Assembly: GCA_030715195.1 (NCBI GenBank)
Contig: JAUYVI010000002.1
Span: forward strand, 186,001 to 250,000
Direction: 5' to 3'
DNA: 64,000 bases
From: Dongia sedimenti
GTDB lineage: Bacteria > Pseudomonadota > Alphaproteobacteria > Dongiales > Dongiaceae
Made by a program: the position numbers and the translations under genes. Shown piece after piece: positions 44,353 through 53,453 of the stretch (the stretch's first letter is position 1; every line of letters begins with the position of its first letter). The notes below the pieces were generated by a model. That model ran no database searches, was not told where the DNA came from, and saw nothing but the letters and a program-made list of their open reading frames with translations.

Positions 44353-44805
44353 ATGGAAGACTGGAAGACGAAGTGTCATCCGGACGTTCTGAAGATGCTC
44401 GCCTATTGGGAAGGCAAGCGGGGCGAGCGGTCCATGCCGCGGCGCAGCGACATCGACCCGGCCGAGTTGGTCGGCCTGCTGCCGAACATCATGCTGGTGG
44501 ATGTGGTCGATGATGACCGGCGCTTCGTCTATCGCCTGGTCGGCACCGGCGAGGTGCAGTTGCGCGGCCATGACCCGACCGGCAAATCGGTGCGCGACGG
44601 CTATTTCGCCGCCACCCCGGACGCCGCCGAGCAACGCTACCAAAGGGTCTTGGACATCCGGGCGCCGTATTACGAGGAGGACAACTTCCAGATGGTCGAT
44701 CGCTACGTCTGCGAGGCCAACCTGTTCATGCCCCTCTCGGAAGACGACCAGGCGATCAACATGATCATGGTGTTCTCGATCAACCGGGACCTTTACCGGC
44801 GCTGA
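44353..44805 (+). CDS. PAS_5-domain protein
   Basis: A 150-aa single-domain protein of the alphaproteobacterial PAS_5 family: W..KRGERSMPRRSDIDPAEL, LLPNIMLVDVVDD..RFVYRLVGTGE, GRD-like GHDPTGKSVRDGYF and the final NMIMVF. No output domain is attached, as is usual for this family. Sits 54 nt after the barrel protein. Ligand and partner unknown. Confidence 0.8.
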   Translation: MEDWKTKCHPDVLKMLAYWEGKRGERSMPRRSDIDPAELVGLLPNIMLVDVVDDDRRFVYRLVGTGEVQLRGHDPTGKSVRDGYFAATPDAAEQRYQRVLDIRAPYYEEDNFQMVDRYVCEANLFMPLSEDDQAINMIMVFSINRDLYRR

Positions 44806-44871
44806 ACCCGGCCCGAAACGGTCCCTGCAGGGCCGCCGATTCCCGCGTCAGAACAATAACTTGCGGATTTC

Positions 44872-44900
44872 TTGACAGGCCGGGGCCGCCGCTTTATACG
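44872..44900 (+). promoter_or_regulatory. Promoter of tRNA-Met
   Basis: TTGACA (44872-44877), 17-nt spacer, TATACG (44895-44900), followed by the tRNA 42 nt later. Consensus -35, correct spacing and a GC-rich discriminator, as expected for a stable-RNA gene. Confidence 0.8.
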
Positions 44901-44942
44901 CTGCCGCTTCGATCCCGCAGGCCCGTTCCTGCCGGACCCGGT

Positions 44943-45017
44943 GGCACCGTAGCTCAGCGGTAGAGCAGGGGAATCATAATCCCTTGGTCGGCGGTTCAAA
45001 TCCGTCCGGTGCTACCA
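44943..45017 (+). tRNA. tRNA-Met (CAT), elongator type
   Basis: A complete 75-nt cloverleaf with encoded CCA. Acceptor GGCACCG/CGGTGCT (G1-U72), D-arm GCTC..GAGC, anticodon stem GGGGA/TCCCT with loop ATCATAA (anticodon CAT), T-arm GGCGG-TTCAAAT-CCGTC. The G1-U72 pair and lack of three G-C pairs at the anticodon stem base exclude initiator tRNA. A tRNA-Ile2 with a lysidine-modified CAT is less likely given the similarity to alphaproteobacterial elongator tRNA-Met. Confidence 0.93.
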
Positions 45018-45019
45018 AC
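44989..45019 (+). repeat. tRNA 3' end as putative attachment site, left copy
   Basis: The T-arm and acceptor end of tRNA-Met (CGGCGGTTCAAATCCG and on to CCAAC) recurs in degenerate form at 46835-46865 in the same orientation: about 27 matching positions, three substitutions and two 1-nt indels by hand alignment. Confidence 0.5.
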
Positions 45020-45225
45020 TGAAACCCGCATCACGCAACGCTTCTGGCACTTTGCCGCGTGAGCGAAGGGCGGCCATTCCTCTCTGCAGCTTCCTGCAAT
45101 TCTTAGCCAGGTTTGGCACGGTTCGGCGGTGCCGCCACCGATAAGCGGCCACGCTTCGGCCGCGCGGTCCCAATCTGATCACCCGCCAGCTGAGGCGCGT
45201 CGAAAGGACCCTAATGCGCGCAATG

Positions 45226-45690
45226 TCAGTACTCGGCGCCGGCTATGGCGCGGATCATATTGGTGAAGCGCTGTCGGACTCCCTGATCCGGAATACCGTA
45301 ATAGGCCCGCACGAGCTCAAGCGTTTCTCTCTTGGCAGCCGGATCGGCATCCCTATCGACGGCCTTCGGCTTCTGACCGGCAAGCGCGGCCGGACTTTGC
45401 TTTGACACGTCCAGGCCCATCTCGTCATAGAAATAGGCGATCGGCACCTTCAAAATTCTGGTCAGATCGAACAGCCGGCTCGAACTCACGCGGTTCGTGC
45501 CGCGCTCATATTTCTGCACCTGCTGAAAGGTGAGGCCAAGTTGCTCGGCGAGGGACCCTTGGCTGAGGCCAAGCAGGGTGCGCCGGAGGCGTATCCTGAG
45601 GCCGACGTGAACATCAACTGGATTGGGATGGCCCTTGCTGGCCATGCGGTCCGAGGTCTTGCGCTTCTTGGTCACTGATTTACCGCCCAC
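45226..45690 (-). CDS. XRE-family regulator, PraR-like
   Basis: A 154-aa DNA-binding protein. GTG at 45690 has AGGA upstream; an internal ATG at 45645 is an alternative. The helix-turn-helix (about 30-85) has VDVHVGLRIRLRRTLLGLSQ, LAEQLGLTFQQVQKYERGTN, RVSSSRLFDL and the following KVPIAYFYDEM. These are typical of the alphaproteobacterial PraR/phrR regulators. The C-terminal 60 residues (ETLELVRAYYGI, RFTNMIRAIA) form a helical tail. Such regulators control quorum, biofilm or stress genes in rhizobia; the target here is unknown. Confidence 0.88.
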   Translation of the reverse strand: MGGKSVTKKRKTSDRMASKGHPNPVDVHVGLRIRLRRTLLGLSQGSLAEQLGLTFQQVQKYERGTNRVSSSRLFDLTRILKVPIAYFYDEMGLDVSKQSPAALAGQKPKAVDRDADPAAKRETLELVRAYYGIPDQGVRQRFTNMIRAIAGAEY

Positions 45691-45864
45691 TGGTTCCTGC
45701 TGAGTCCACGCCTGACATCGTATCTAGCCCGGCCAGAACTCGGTCGATGACTTCTGACACATGGGAACTGCCGAATGGTTTGTCCACGCAGCGATGAAAG
45801 CGATCGTGCTCGGGGCGCCGCCAACGGCGGCGACTGAAAATGACCAAGCGACGCGAAGACCGTT

Positions 45865-46146
45865 TTACCGGGAGGCTTCTCGATCGACACTCCGATAGCT
45901 GCGGACCGGCGAGCGCCCGACTGGTGCACAGACCTCAAAGCGTTCTGAGAGCTCACGCACGATCGCCTGTGCGGAGAGCGCGACCTTATCTTCGTGGCCG
46001 GGTGCGCATATCAAAGACTCTATCGCCCACGAACCCGGATTCTCACCTGCAACCACGTGCACATGCGTCACCGTGAGCTCTTGGCGCGCGAAGGCCAGTT
46101 CGACCTCGCGGCGAAGAGCCAATTTGCTGAGCTGCGCCCTGGTCAC
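45865..46146 (-). CDS. Small hypothetical protein
   Basis: A 93-aa frame starting with GTG, preceded by GGGAGG at seven nt, a strong ribosome site on this strand. The protein begins MTRAQLSKLALRREVELAF and contains VTHVHVVAGENPGSWAIES and VALSAQAIVRELSERF. No family recognised; the composition is protein-like, with alternating hydrophobic residues. It runs in the same direction as the XRE gene. Confidence 0.45.
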   Translation of the reverse strand: MTRAQLSKLALRREVELAFARQELTVTHVHVVAGENPGSWAIESLICAPGHEDKVALSAQAIVRELSERFEVCAPVGRSPVRSYRSVDREASR

Positions 46147-46310
46147 ATGAAACCTCCCGCCAAAGTGGCTTAGTAAGGAGGCATTTAAGCCTGTGAATTG
46201 TCGCCGTCTGTTCGATATTGGACAGCCTGACCAGCTTCGGCTTCACCGCCGTGTGCTTCTCCCCGGTCCAGCGGTTCACGGGTGCGGCTTATTTGCAGCG
46301 CTCGACGCGC

Positions 46311-46475
46311 TTATTCCGATGGCTTGGGATTCGGCTCCGCCAGCGCTTCCGCATGATTTGCCAGAGCTTCGAAGACTTCGGCAGCTTTCAGGAACTCGGC
46401 CTTGCCTGTTCCCTCAAGCGTGGCAATGTCGCGACACTTTCTGGCGCGGGCGCGAAGGTCTTCCGGCGTGGACAT
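46311..46475 (-). CDS. Small helical protein, 54 aa
   Basis: A short frame missed by length cut-offs. It starts ATG with CGAGG seven nt upstream and reads MSTPEDLRARARKCRDIATL, then EGTGKAEFLKAAEVFEALAN and HAEALAEPNPKPSE. The pattern of an N-terminal R.RA..CR.IA motif followed by an amphipathic E.LA.H.E.L helix is typical of small conserved proteins of unknown role in Bradyrhizobium and relatives. Real gene likely; function unknown. Confidence 0.55.
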   Translation of the reverse strand: MSTPEDLRARARKCRDIATLEGTGKAEFLKAAEVFEALANHAEALAEPNPKPSE

Positions 46476-46548
46476 TGAGTACCTCGGATCAGCGAGCGAC
46501 CATCATGTGCCCCTTTTCGGTGCAGGGGCTGACATATCGGAAAGCGAC

Positions 46549-46764
46549 CTATATCAGGGACTGGACGCGCCGGATATCGTGCTTGCGATAGTCGGAGATC
46601 GCACCGCAATACGGGCACATGCCGGTAAAATGTGGCGGCTGCTGATCGGCATCGGGCACGCCGAAATCGCGCTCACACTTGATGCGGGAGCGCAGCCAGG
46701 GGGTTAATTTTTGTTCCGAATTGAACACAGCGATTCGTAGTAAATTACGATATCTTACAATCAT
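46549..46764 (-). CDS. Small putative zinc-ribbon protein
   Basis: A 71-codon frame ending FTGMCPYCGAISDYRKHDIR and containing an earlier Cys in KCERDFG. A single CPYC knuckle plus a lone Cys could bind zinc. The upstream half is AT-rich and has no clear ribosome site, so the start is uncertain and the gene itself doubtful. Direction agrees with the neighbouring small genes. Confidence 0.3.
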   Translation of the reverse strand: MIVRYRNLLRIAVFNSEQKLTPWLRSRIKCERDFGVPDADQQPPHFTGMCPYCGAISDYRKHDIRRVQSLI

Positions 46765-46834
46765 AACGAAAACGACAATTCGCAGCCTCCCCGGCTAGCC
46801 CGCCAGGCGCTTCTCCACATTCCGGTCGCTCGAG

Positions 46835-46865
46835 CGGCGGTTTAGAATCCGGCCGGTGTACCCAC
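46835..46865 (+). repeat. Degenerate copy of tRNA-Met 3' end (putative right attachment scar)
   Basis: CGGCGGTTTAGAATCCGG followed by CCGGTGTACCCAC aligns with tRNA-Met positions 44989-45019. It lies 85 nt before the DUF1223 gene and outside any supported gene. Confidence 0.45.
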
Positions 46866-46949
46866 GGCCTTTCCTGACAATCCCGTGATGTAACCCTTCG
46901 CGGTTTCGCGTCGAACCATCATCCGAGACAAATTGGATGGAGGTTTCCC

Positions 46950-47666
46950 ATGGGTTGGAGCAGAGAGATGAGCGCCGGCGGCCTTGCGGTCGCCCTGACG
47001 CTGGCCGCCGGTTCGGGCGCCGTTGCCGAACCGGCGGCGCAAAGCCCGGTCGTGGTCGAGCTCTTCACCAGCCAGGGCTGCTCCTCCTGCCCGCCCGCGA
47101 ATGCCAATCTCGCGGCGATCGCCGACCGGCCGGACGTCCTGGCACTGAGCTTCGGCGTCACCTATTGGGATTATCTCGGCTGGAAGGATTCCTTCGCCAA
47201 GCCGGAATTCACCAACCGGCAATACGCCTATGAGCACACGCTGCATCGTGCCACCGCCTACACGCCGCAGATGGTGGTGAACGGCGAGATGGACCTGATC
47301 GGCAATTCGGCGGAGGAGCTCGACCGGTTCATCGCTGCTGCAAGCAACCACGGCGCGGCTGTGGCGCCCGGTATCGCGTTCGGGGCGAGCAAGGTCTCGA
47401 TCGGTGCCGCACCCGCCCCGGGGGACACAGCCGATGTCTGGCTGGTGCGCTATGACCCCAACATCGTGCAGGTGCCGGTCGCGCGCGGCGAGAATGGCGG
47501 GCGCACCCTCCCCCACAAGAACGTGGTGCGCGAATTCATCCGGCTCGGCGGCTGGAGCGGAGCGGCGGTCAATTTCGAACTGCCCCCGGCTGCCGATGGA
47601 TTGAAGACCGCGATCCTGGTGCAGAGCGCCTATACCGGGCCGATCCTCGCCGCGGCGAAGGAGTAG
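46950..47666 (+). CDS. DUF1223 thioredoxin-like secreted protein
   Basis: A 238-aa protein with GGAGG seven nt before the ATG. The N-terminus is a signal peptide (LAVALTLAAGSGAVAEP). The DUF1223 domain follows: VVVELFTSQGCSSCPPANANL with a redox-like CSSC, ALSFGVTYWDYLGWKD, RQ.AY....HRATAYTPQMVVNG, and HKNVVREFIRLG. The fold resembles thioredoxins, and the periplasmic location suggests a thiol or metal role; the actual function is not known. Confidence 0.9.
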   Translation: MGWSREMSAGGLAVALTLAAGSGAVAEPAAQSPVVVELFTSQGCSSCPPANANLAAIADRPDVLALSFGVTYWDYLGWKDSFAKPEFTNRQYAYEHTLHRATAYTPQMVVNGEMDLIGNSAEELDRFIAAASNHGAAVAPGIAFGASKVSIGAAPAPGDTADVWLVRYDPNIVQVPVARGENGGRTLPHKNVVREFIRLGGWSGAAVNFELPPAADGLKTAILVQSAYTGPILAAAKE

Positions 47667-48139
47667 CGAGAATTCGGCCCTCGCCGCCTGCATAATCCTG
47701 AATTCAGGCGCCGCCGCGCGGGACTCCGACCACCGATTCTGATACAATAGCGATGCTGTTTGAGATCGTGAATTCCATGCAGAGTGCAGCGCTCTCGCGC
47801 GGCTTGCAGTTGCATGGCCGATGCTGTTGGCACGGGCAACGCCGCAACTTTTACCCAGGGTTTACGGATGCAGGTTTCGGCTTTCTGCCTTGGCCGCGGA
47901 AAAGACATGCACCATCAGACGCTTGATGTGCTTTGCGGAGCGCTATTTCCGATGCGCCCGTAAACCTGCTCTGCGTCGGCCGCGGCGCCGTTCTTGTGCA
48001 CTGCATCGCAGACAGGACGCAGACGGAATCGAAAATCCCCGCCGCACCGACGAGCGACCAAAGCATGCGTCATCAAAGGCTTGCTATGGATTTGGCGGAG
48101 CCGGCCGTCTGCGTTGCTGCGGCGGACGCGCAAAGACCG
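47667..48139. other. Intergenic region with imperfect direct repeat
   Basis: No gene is supported in 473 nt. Two copies of a segment beginning CATGC..CATCA..GCTTG and ending TTTG(G)CGGAGC occur at 47906-47942 and 48064-48102, with about 29 of 39 positions equal and starts 158 nt apart. The motif recalls the GCATG-rich dispersed elements of rhizobial intergenic DNA. The region separates DUF1223 from the 3' end of the long isc operon. Confidence 0.45.
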
Positions 48140-48442
48140 TCAGTCGGCGAACATCGACGTGAGCTTGAGCGCGACGCCCATCTTGCCCTCGACCTTCAGC
48201 TTGCCGGTCATGTAGGCCATGGTGGGATCGAGGTTGCCCTTCATCAGCTTCTCGAGATTCTCGGCGCTGATGGCGATGGTGGTGTCGGCCTCGCCGTTTT
48301 CTTCGTTGCCGATCTCCGGCGTGCTCTCGCTGCCGTCCCAGAAGATGACGCCGTCATCCAGCACGAATTTCACCTTGTAGCCGAGCTTCACGTTGCGCGA
48401 CGCCTGCTTGCGCATCTCGTCCGTCAGTTCCGCGAGATCCAT
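48140..48442 (-). CDS. SCP2 sterol-binding domain protein
   Basis: A 100-aa single SCP2 domain: V.F.LDDGVIFWDGS, EADTTIAISAENLEKLMKG, DPTMAYMTGKLKVEGKMGVALKL. The ATG at 48442 has GGGGGG upstream. SCP2 domains bind lipids or acyl-CoAs in a hydrophobic tunnel. It is the last gene of the minus-strand run, 21 nt after mnmA; its link to Fe-S or tRNA work is unclear. Confidence 0.88.
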   Translation of the reverse strand: MDLAELTDEMRKQASRNVKLGYKVKFVLDDGVIFWDGSESTPEIGNEENGEADTTIAISAENLEKLMKGNLDPTMAYMTGKLKVEGKMGVALKLTSMFAD

Positions 48443-48463
48443 CACTGCCCCCCAGAGGCCGCT

Positions 48464-49615
48464 TCAGGCGGCCGTTCTTGCGCTGGCCGCTTCGTTGCGG
48501 CGGATCCAGCCGCCGCCGAGCACGTGGCTGTCCCGATAGACGACGCAGGCCTGACCCGGCGCCACGCCGAACTGCGGCGCATCGAAGATAACTTCCGCGC
48601 AGTCGCCCGAAACCGAGATGCGCGCCGGCACCGGCTTGCTCATGGAGCGGATCTTGACCGTCACCGGCAGGTCCGCCGCGGCACCGGCGAGCCAGTTCAT
48701 CTCGCGCAGGGTGATGCGATCGCAGGCGAGCGCCGCCTTCGGGCCGACGATCACCTCGCGCTTAGCGGGATCGACCCGCACGACATAGAGCGGCTCGTTG
48801 CTGGTCGCCTGGTCGTTGACCGCGATGCCGCGGCGTTGGCCGACGGTGAAATGAATGACGCCGCCATGGCTCCCCAGCACGCGGCCGTCGACATGGCGGA
48901 TGGCACCCGGCTCGGCGGCACCCGGACGCAGCCGCTCGACCACGCTGGCATAATTGCCATTGGGGACGAAGCAGATGTCCTGGCTGTCAGGCTTCATCGC
49001 GACCGGCAGACCGAAGCGTTCCGCCAAGGCGCGGGTCTCGGTCTTCGGCAGGCCGCCCAAGGGAAAGCGCAGGAAGTCGAGCTGGGCCTGGGTGGTCGCG
49101 AACAGGAAATAGCTCTGGTCGCGGGTCGGATCGGCGGCGGCATGGAGCTCGGCACCGCCGGCGCCGATCGCGCGCTGCACATAGTGGCCGGTCGCGAGAC
49201 AGTCGGCCTCGAGCGCGCGGGCCTGGTCCAGCAGATCGCGGAACTTGACCCGCTGGTTGCAGCGCACGCAGGGGATCGGCGTCTCTCCCGCGAGATAGGA
49301 GTCCGCGAAGTCCTGCATCACCGCGTCGGAGAAGCGGTTCTCGTAATCGAGCACGTAATGCGGAATGCCGATGCGGTCGGCCACCTGGCGGGCGTCGTAG
49401 ATGTCCTGGCCGGCGCAGCAGGCGCCCTTCTTCTGGAGTGCCAGGCCCTGGTCGTAGAGCTGCAGGGTCACGCCGACCACGTCATAGCCCTGCTCCTTCA
49501 GCAGCGCCGCCACCACCGAGCTGTCGACGCCGCCCGACATCGCCACCACGACACGGGTCGCGGCGGGCGCCTTGGCAAAGCCCAATGAGTTCAGCGGGGT
49601 ATCCATGGCTTTCAT
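48464..49615 (-). CDS. mnmA: tRNA-specific 2-thiouridylase MnmA
   Basis: A 383-aa enzyme that places sulfur at U34 of tRNA-Lys, -Glu and -Gln. The PP-loop is [14 protein letters not shown] (near 26-39). The catalytic cysteines are in [11 protein letters not shown] and [12 protein letters not shown]. Family-typical [14 protein letters not shown] and VGQRRGI follow. An ATG at 49606 is a close alternative start. It is encoded in the isc operon, so the sulfur donor (IscS) and acceptor share one transcript. Confidence 0.97.
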   Translation of the reverse strand: MKAMDTPLNSLGFAKAPAATRVVVAMSGGVDSSVVAALLKEQGYDVVGVTLQLYDQGLALQKKGACCAGQDIYDARQVADRIGIPHYVLDYENRFSDAVMQDFADSYLAGETPIPCVRCNQRVKFRDLLDQARALEADCLATGHYVQRAIGAGGAELHAAADPTRDQSYFLFATTQAQLDFLRFPLGGLPKTETRALAERFGLPVAMKPDSQDICFVPNGNYASVVERLRPGAAEPGAIRHVDGRVLGSHGGVIHFTVGQRRGIAVNDQATSNEPLYVVRVDPAKREVIVGPKAALACDRITLREMNWLAGAAADLPVTVKIRSMSKPVPARISVSGDCAEVIFDAPQFGVAPGQACVVYRDSHVLGGGWIRRNEAASARTAA

Positions 49616-49634
49616 TTTAGCAGGGACGGCCGGC

Positions 49635-50951
49635 TCAGCCGACCAGGATTTCCGTGATCCGGCGGAACGGCGCGGGATCGGCGCCGAGCCCGAAGGCCGC
49701 GGAAAAATGCCCCTGGTCGCGGCTGAACAGGTTCTTCTCCGGGACCCGCCATTTGGTGGCGAGACGCCGGCCGCCGTCGATCGGCGTCACGGTGTCGCGC
49801 TCGCCGATCAGCAGCACGATCCGCTCGGGATCGATCGGCGGCGTCGGGGCGGCATCGACGATTCCGGCCAGCGGAACGAAGCTGTTGGCGGTCCAGCCCG
49901 CGGCCTCCGAGGCCACGTTGAGACCGGCGATCACCGCCAGCGCGGAATCCAAGGCGAGGCTGCTGACCTTGTCGGTGGTCGTGAGCAGCATCAGCGCATC
50001 GGGCTTGGCGTCGGCGGGCCAGGTCGCGGTTCGGCCGGCCGCGACCTGCGAGGTCAGCGCGCCGAGGCTCATGCCGCTGAAGGCGACATGCTGCGAGCCG
50101 TTGCCGCGCGCCCAGGCGGCGATGATGCCGAACTCCTTGGCCGCCTGCGCCAGATGGCGGAGACCGGAGGCCGGCGGCGCCACGATGAAGCTTTCGCCGC
50201 CGTAGAGCCCGTCGGCGACCCGGCGGTTGTGTCCCGGCGCATCCGGCAGGATCACGCGCATGCCCCGTTCCGCAAGCGACGCGTAGCCACGCAGGTCGCC
50301 CTTCATCATCTCGGTCTCGATCGCGAGGCCGTGGCCGAAGATCAGGGTCGGCAGTCCGCCCGCTGGTCTCTGCTTCGGCTCATAGACATGGGCATAGACC
50401 ATGTCGTGGTCGACACCGGGTGTCGGAAAGCGCAGCCAGTATTCGATGACGTCGCCGTTTTCGACCTCGCGGCTGCGCTCGACCTCCGGCAGGCGGTCCG
50501 GGAGGCTGAAATACGCATCCGGGTCGGCCATGGTGCCGGCGAACTCGTCCATCACTTCGGCCGGCGTCGGCACGTCGAGCCGCACCGCCGGCAGGCCATG
50601 CCGCCGCGCGAACATGAGATAGGTGAAGCGATGGCTGAACCAGTTCTGCGCCGCATTGCGCCGCTGATCCTCGGCGGCGGCCGCGTCGCCGTTGCCGCCG
50701 AACACCGTGTCGTTCCAGCGCGCGAAGGCATCGTCCGAGCGCCGCTTCAGCGCGACGGTCTTCTTCAGCCGCTTCGCCATCCCGGGGACGCGCCCGCAAT
50801 CGAGTTCATCGGCGAAGCGATCGGGATCGCCGCCGGAAATCCCCGCCGCGGCCCAGGCGCGCGATGCCGGGAAGATGCGCTTCAGGCCCCAGAGACAGAT
50901 CGGGTCCACCCAAGGGCGCGCGATCAGGCCGAGGACGTAGTTGTTCTTCAA
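49635..50951 (-). CDS. Alpha/beta hydrolase
   Basis: A 438-aa hydrolase. TTG at 50951 overlaps the iscX stop and has GGAG upstream; longer readings run through iscX antisense frames. The N-terminal 110 residues are helical and of unknown type. The alpha/beta core has the oxyanion region [10 protein letters not shown], nucleophile elbow FSGMSLGAL and a late acid/His pair in [11 protein letters not shown] and [10 protein letters not shown]. It sits between iscX and mnmA, an odd place; substrate unknown. Confidence 0.85.
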   Translation of the reverse strand: MKNNYVLGLIARPWVDPICLWGLKRIFPASRAWAAAGISGGDPDRFADELDCGRVPGMAKRLKKTVALKRRSDDAFARWNDTVFGGNGDAAAAEDQRRNAAQNWFSHRFTYLMFARRHGLPAVRLDVPTPAEVMDEFAGTMADPDAYFSLPDRLPEVERSREVENGDVIEYWLRFPTPGVDHDMVYAHVYEPKQRPAGGLPTLIFGHGLAIETEMMKGDLRGYASLAERGMRVILPDAPGHNRRVADGLYGGESFIVAPPASGLRHLAQAAKEFGIIAAWARGNGSQHVAFSGMSLGALTSQVAAGRTATWPADAKPDALMLLTTTDKVSSLALDSALAVIAGLNVASEAAGWTANSFVPLAGIVDAAPTPPIDPERIVLLIGERDTVTPIDGGRRLATKWRVPEKNLFSRDQGHFSAAFGLGADPAPFRRITEILVG

Positions 50952-51154
50952 TCCCGCTCCTCGAGCCAAGCCGCCTGGATGGCTTCGAGGATCTTCTCGT
51001 TCGACTTCTTGGGATCGTCTTCGAAATCCGGCAAGGCCTGGACCCACTTCCAGAGATCGGTGAATCGCAGGTTGATCACATCCGCATCCGGATGCGCCTC
51101 CTCCAACTCAATCGCGATGTCCTGGACGTCGGTCCATTTGAGCTTCCGGGGCAT
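50948..51154 (-). CDS. iscX: IscX Fe-S assembly protein
   Basis: A 68-aa acidic adaptor of the ISC system (also YfhJ). It begins KLKWTDVQDIAIELEE and contains DVINLRFTDLWKWV and FEDDP..S.E..LEAIQ.AW, the family signature. In E. coli it binds IscS, competes with frataxin for the site and can hold iron. 12 nt after fdx. Confidence 0.96.
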   Translation of the reverse strand: MPRKLKWTDVQDIAIELEEAHPDADVINLRFTDLWKWVQALPDFEDDPKKSNEKILEAIQAAWLEERD

Positions 51155-51166
51155 GACTCGGGATCG

Positions 51167-51502
51167 CTACTTCTCGACCATCATGTTGCGGGTGGCCTGC
51201 GGCAGCGAAACCGTGAGCCCGTCGAGCTCGTCGGTCATCTTGATCTGGCAGCCGAGCCGCGAGGTGTGGGTCAGACCGAAGGCGAGATCGAGCATGTCCT
51301 CCTCGTCCTCGCTCGCCCCTTCCAGCACGTCGTACCATTCCGGATCGACGATCACGTGGCAGGTCGAGCAGGCGAGCGAACCCTCGCAGGCGCCCTCGAG
51401 GTCGATATTGTTGCGATGGGCGATTTCCAGCACGGAGAGCCCCAGGGGCGCCTCGACTTCGACGCGCTCGCCACCGGGCTTTATGAAAGTCATCTTCGGC
51501 AT
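51167..51502 (-). CDS. fdx: ISC-type 2Fe-2S ferredoxin
   Basis: A 111-aa adrenodoxin-type ferredoxin supplying electrons for cluster assembly. Cluster ligands are C39, C45, C48 ([11 protein letters not shown]) and C85 (RLGCQI). The acidic helix [12 protein letters not shown] contacts the reductase or IscS. Placed 58 nt after hscA, as in other isc operons. Confidence 0.97.
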   Translation of the reverse strand: MPKMTFIKPGGERVEVEAPLGLSVLEIAHRNNIDLEGACEGSLACSTCHVIVDPEWYDVLEGASEDEEDMLDLAFGLTHTSRLGCQIKMTDELDGLTVSLPQATRNMMVEK

Positions 51503-51560
51503 TTCAGAGGCTCTCCAACGCCTGATTTTTCAGGCTCTTAACGACTATTACAGGCAGTTT

Positions 51561-53453
51561 CTATTCCGCGCGGTCAGTTGCCATACTGGCCTCGACCTCG
51601 TCAAGGCTATGGCCCTTGAGCGCCGATTCCATGGCCCGGTCCATCCGGGCCTGGGCGAAGGGGTGGCTGGCCTTTTCCAGGGCCTCCACCGCGGCGCCGA
51701 TCCGGTCCCGATCCTCGCCCGCCATGGCGGCGCGGACTTTGCCGGAAGCGGCATCGATCCCGGCGCGTTCCGACGGCCGGATCAGGTCGCCGTCCGATTT
51801 GAGGGCCGCGTCCAGGGCGAGCAGCATGCGCTCGGCCTCGACCCTAGCCTCGATCAGCAGGCGCCGCTCCATGTCCTCGCGGGCATGGGTCAGGCTGTCG
51901 CGCAGCATGTCCGCCATCTCGTCCTCGTCGAGGCCGTAGCTCGGTTTCACGGCGATCTCGGCCTTGACCCCGGTGGTCTTCTCCTGGGCACTGACCGTCA
52001 GCAGGCCGTCGGCGTCCACGGCGAAGGTGATGCGGATCCGCGCCGCGCCCGCCGCCATCGGCGGGATGCCGGTCAGCTCGAACCGGCCGAGCGAGCGGCA
52101 GGCATCCACCGTTTCGCGCTCGCCCTGCACGATGTGGATCTGCATGCCGGTCTGGCCGTCCTGATAGGTGGTGAACTCCTGGGCCTTGGCGACCGGAATG
52201 ACGGTGTTGCGGTCGATCACCTTCTCGACGATGCCGCCCACGGTCTCGATGCCGAGCGAGAGCGGGATGACGTCGAGCAGCAAGGTATCGCCGCCGCGGG
52301 TCAGCGCCTCGGCCTGCAAAGCGGCGCCGGCGGCGACCACCTCGTCAGGATTGATGTCCGACAGCGGCGCGCGGCCGAAGAACTTGGCGACCATCCGGCG
52401 CACCAGCGGCACGCGGGTCGAGCCGCCCACCAGCACGACGCCCTTCACCTCGGGCGCGGTCACCTCGGCGTCCTCGAGCACCTGGCGGCAGGCCCGCAGG
52501 GTGCGCGCCACCATCGGCTCGATCAGCGATTCAAATTTCGCAAGATCAACGGACTGGCGAATCTCCTTGCCGTTGATGTGGAAGGTGAGCTCGGCCTTCG
52601 GCGCCGCAGTCAGCGCCTCCTTGGCACTCCGCGCCGCCACCAGCAGCGTCTTCGCATCGATCAGCGACGGCGCCTGCACGCCGGCTTCGCGGAGAACAAA
52701 TTCCGCGATCGCATGATCGAAGTCATCACCGCCAAGCGCGGCGTCGCCGCCAGTCGACAGCACCTGAAAGACACCCTGCTGCAGGCGCAGCAGGGAGATG
52801 TCGAAGGTGCCGCCGCCGAGATCATAGACCGCGTAGAGACCCTCGGCGCCGTGGTCGAGACCATAGGCAAGCGCCGCTGCGGTCGGCTCGTTGACCAAGC
52901 GCAGCACCTCGATACCGGCGAGCTTCGCCGCATCCTTGGTCGCGGCCCGGGCCGCGTCGTCGAAATAGGCCGGGACGGTCACGACCGCGCGCTCGACCGG
53001 CTGGCCCAGGGTGGCTTCGGCGCGCGCCTTGATGGCGCGCAGGATGTCGGCGGAGACCTCGACCGGGCTCAGCACCCGGTTGCCGACCTTCAGCCGCACC
53101 ATGCCGACCTGCTGGTCGCCATGGATCTCGTAAGGCACGGTGCCGGACAGCGCCTTGATATCGGCGGCGCCCCGGCCCATCAGCCGCTTCACCGAGGCGA
53201 CGACCAGTTCGGGATGCCGGGTCTGTTCTTCGGCGGCGGCGCGCCCCACGATCGGCTCGGCGCCGGTATAAGCGACGATCGACGGCAGCAGCCCGTCACC
53301 GTGGTCGTCGCGCAGGATCTCCGGCTTGCCCTGCTCGGCGATCGCGGCGACCGAATTGGTGGTGCCGAGGTCGATGCCGATGGCAATGCCCCGCTCCGCT
53401 TCGTGCGGCGCCGGGGTCTCGCCCGGCTCGTGGATCTGCAGCAGGGTGCTCAA
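51561..53453 (-). CDS. hscA: Fe-S chaperone HscA (Hsp70 family)
   Basis: A 630-aa Hsp70 that releases clusters from IscU. The ATPase domain starts IGIDLGTTNSVAAI; AVVTVPAYFDDAARAATKDAAKLAG and VYDLGGGTFDISLL are present in part. The substrate domain (LLLDVIPLSLGIETVGG) should bind the LPPVK motif of IscU. Its ATG overlaps the hscB stop by 4 nt. Length is slightly above E. coli HscA. Confidence 0.97.
   Translation of the reverse strand: MSTLLQIHEPGETPAPHEAERGIAIGIDLGTTNSVAAIAEQGKPEILRDDHGDGLLPSIVAYTGAEPIVGRAAAEEQTRHPELVVASVKRLMGRGAADIKALSGTVPYEIHGDQQVGMVRLKVGNRVLSPVEVSADILRAIKARAEATLGQPVERAVVTVPAYFDDAARAATKDAAKLAGIEVLRLVNEPTAAALAYGLDHGAEGLYAVYDLGGGTFDISLLRLQQGVFQVLSTGGDAALGGDDFDHAIAEFVLREAGVQAPSLIDAKTLLVAARSAKEALTAAPKAELTFHINGKEIRQSVDLAKFESLIEPMVARTLRACRQVLEDAEVTAPEVKGVVLVGGSTRVPLVRRMVAKFFGRAPLSDINPDEVVAAGAALQAEALTRGGDTLLLDVIPLSLGIETVGGIVEKVIDRNTVIPVAKAQEFTTYQDGQTGMQIHIVQGERETVDACRSLGRFELTGIPPMAAGAARIRITFAVDADGLLTVSAQEKTTGVKAEIAVKPSYGLDEDEMADMLRDSLTHAREDMERRLLIEARVEAERMLLALDAALKSDGDLIRPSERAGIDAASGKVRAAMAGEDRDRIGAAVEALEKASHPFAQARMDRAMESALKGHSLDEVEASMATDRAE

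Larger units (their letters stand above)
45018..46865. mobile_element. Candidate decayed island behind tRNA-Met
   Basis: About 1.85 kb lies between the tRNA 3' end and its degenerate copy. It holds four small minus-strand genes (XRE regulator and three short unknowns) and ends in a conspicuously AT-rich stretch (about 46690-46790), unlike the surrounding GC-rich chromosome. The first 208 nt after the tRNA hold no gene. No integrase or its remnant was recognised, so this is either a scar or coincidence plus small-gene clustering. Confidence 0.4.

Noticed and set aside
46043-46279. 78-codon minus-strand frame between the small genes
   Set aside because: Overlaps the better supported 93-aa gene out of frame and lacks a ribosome site.
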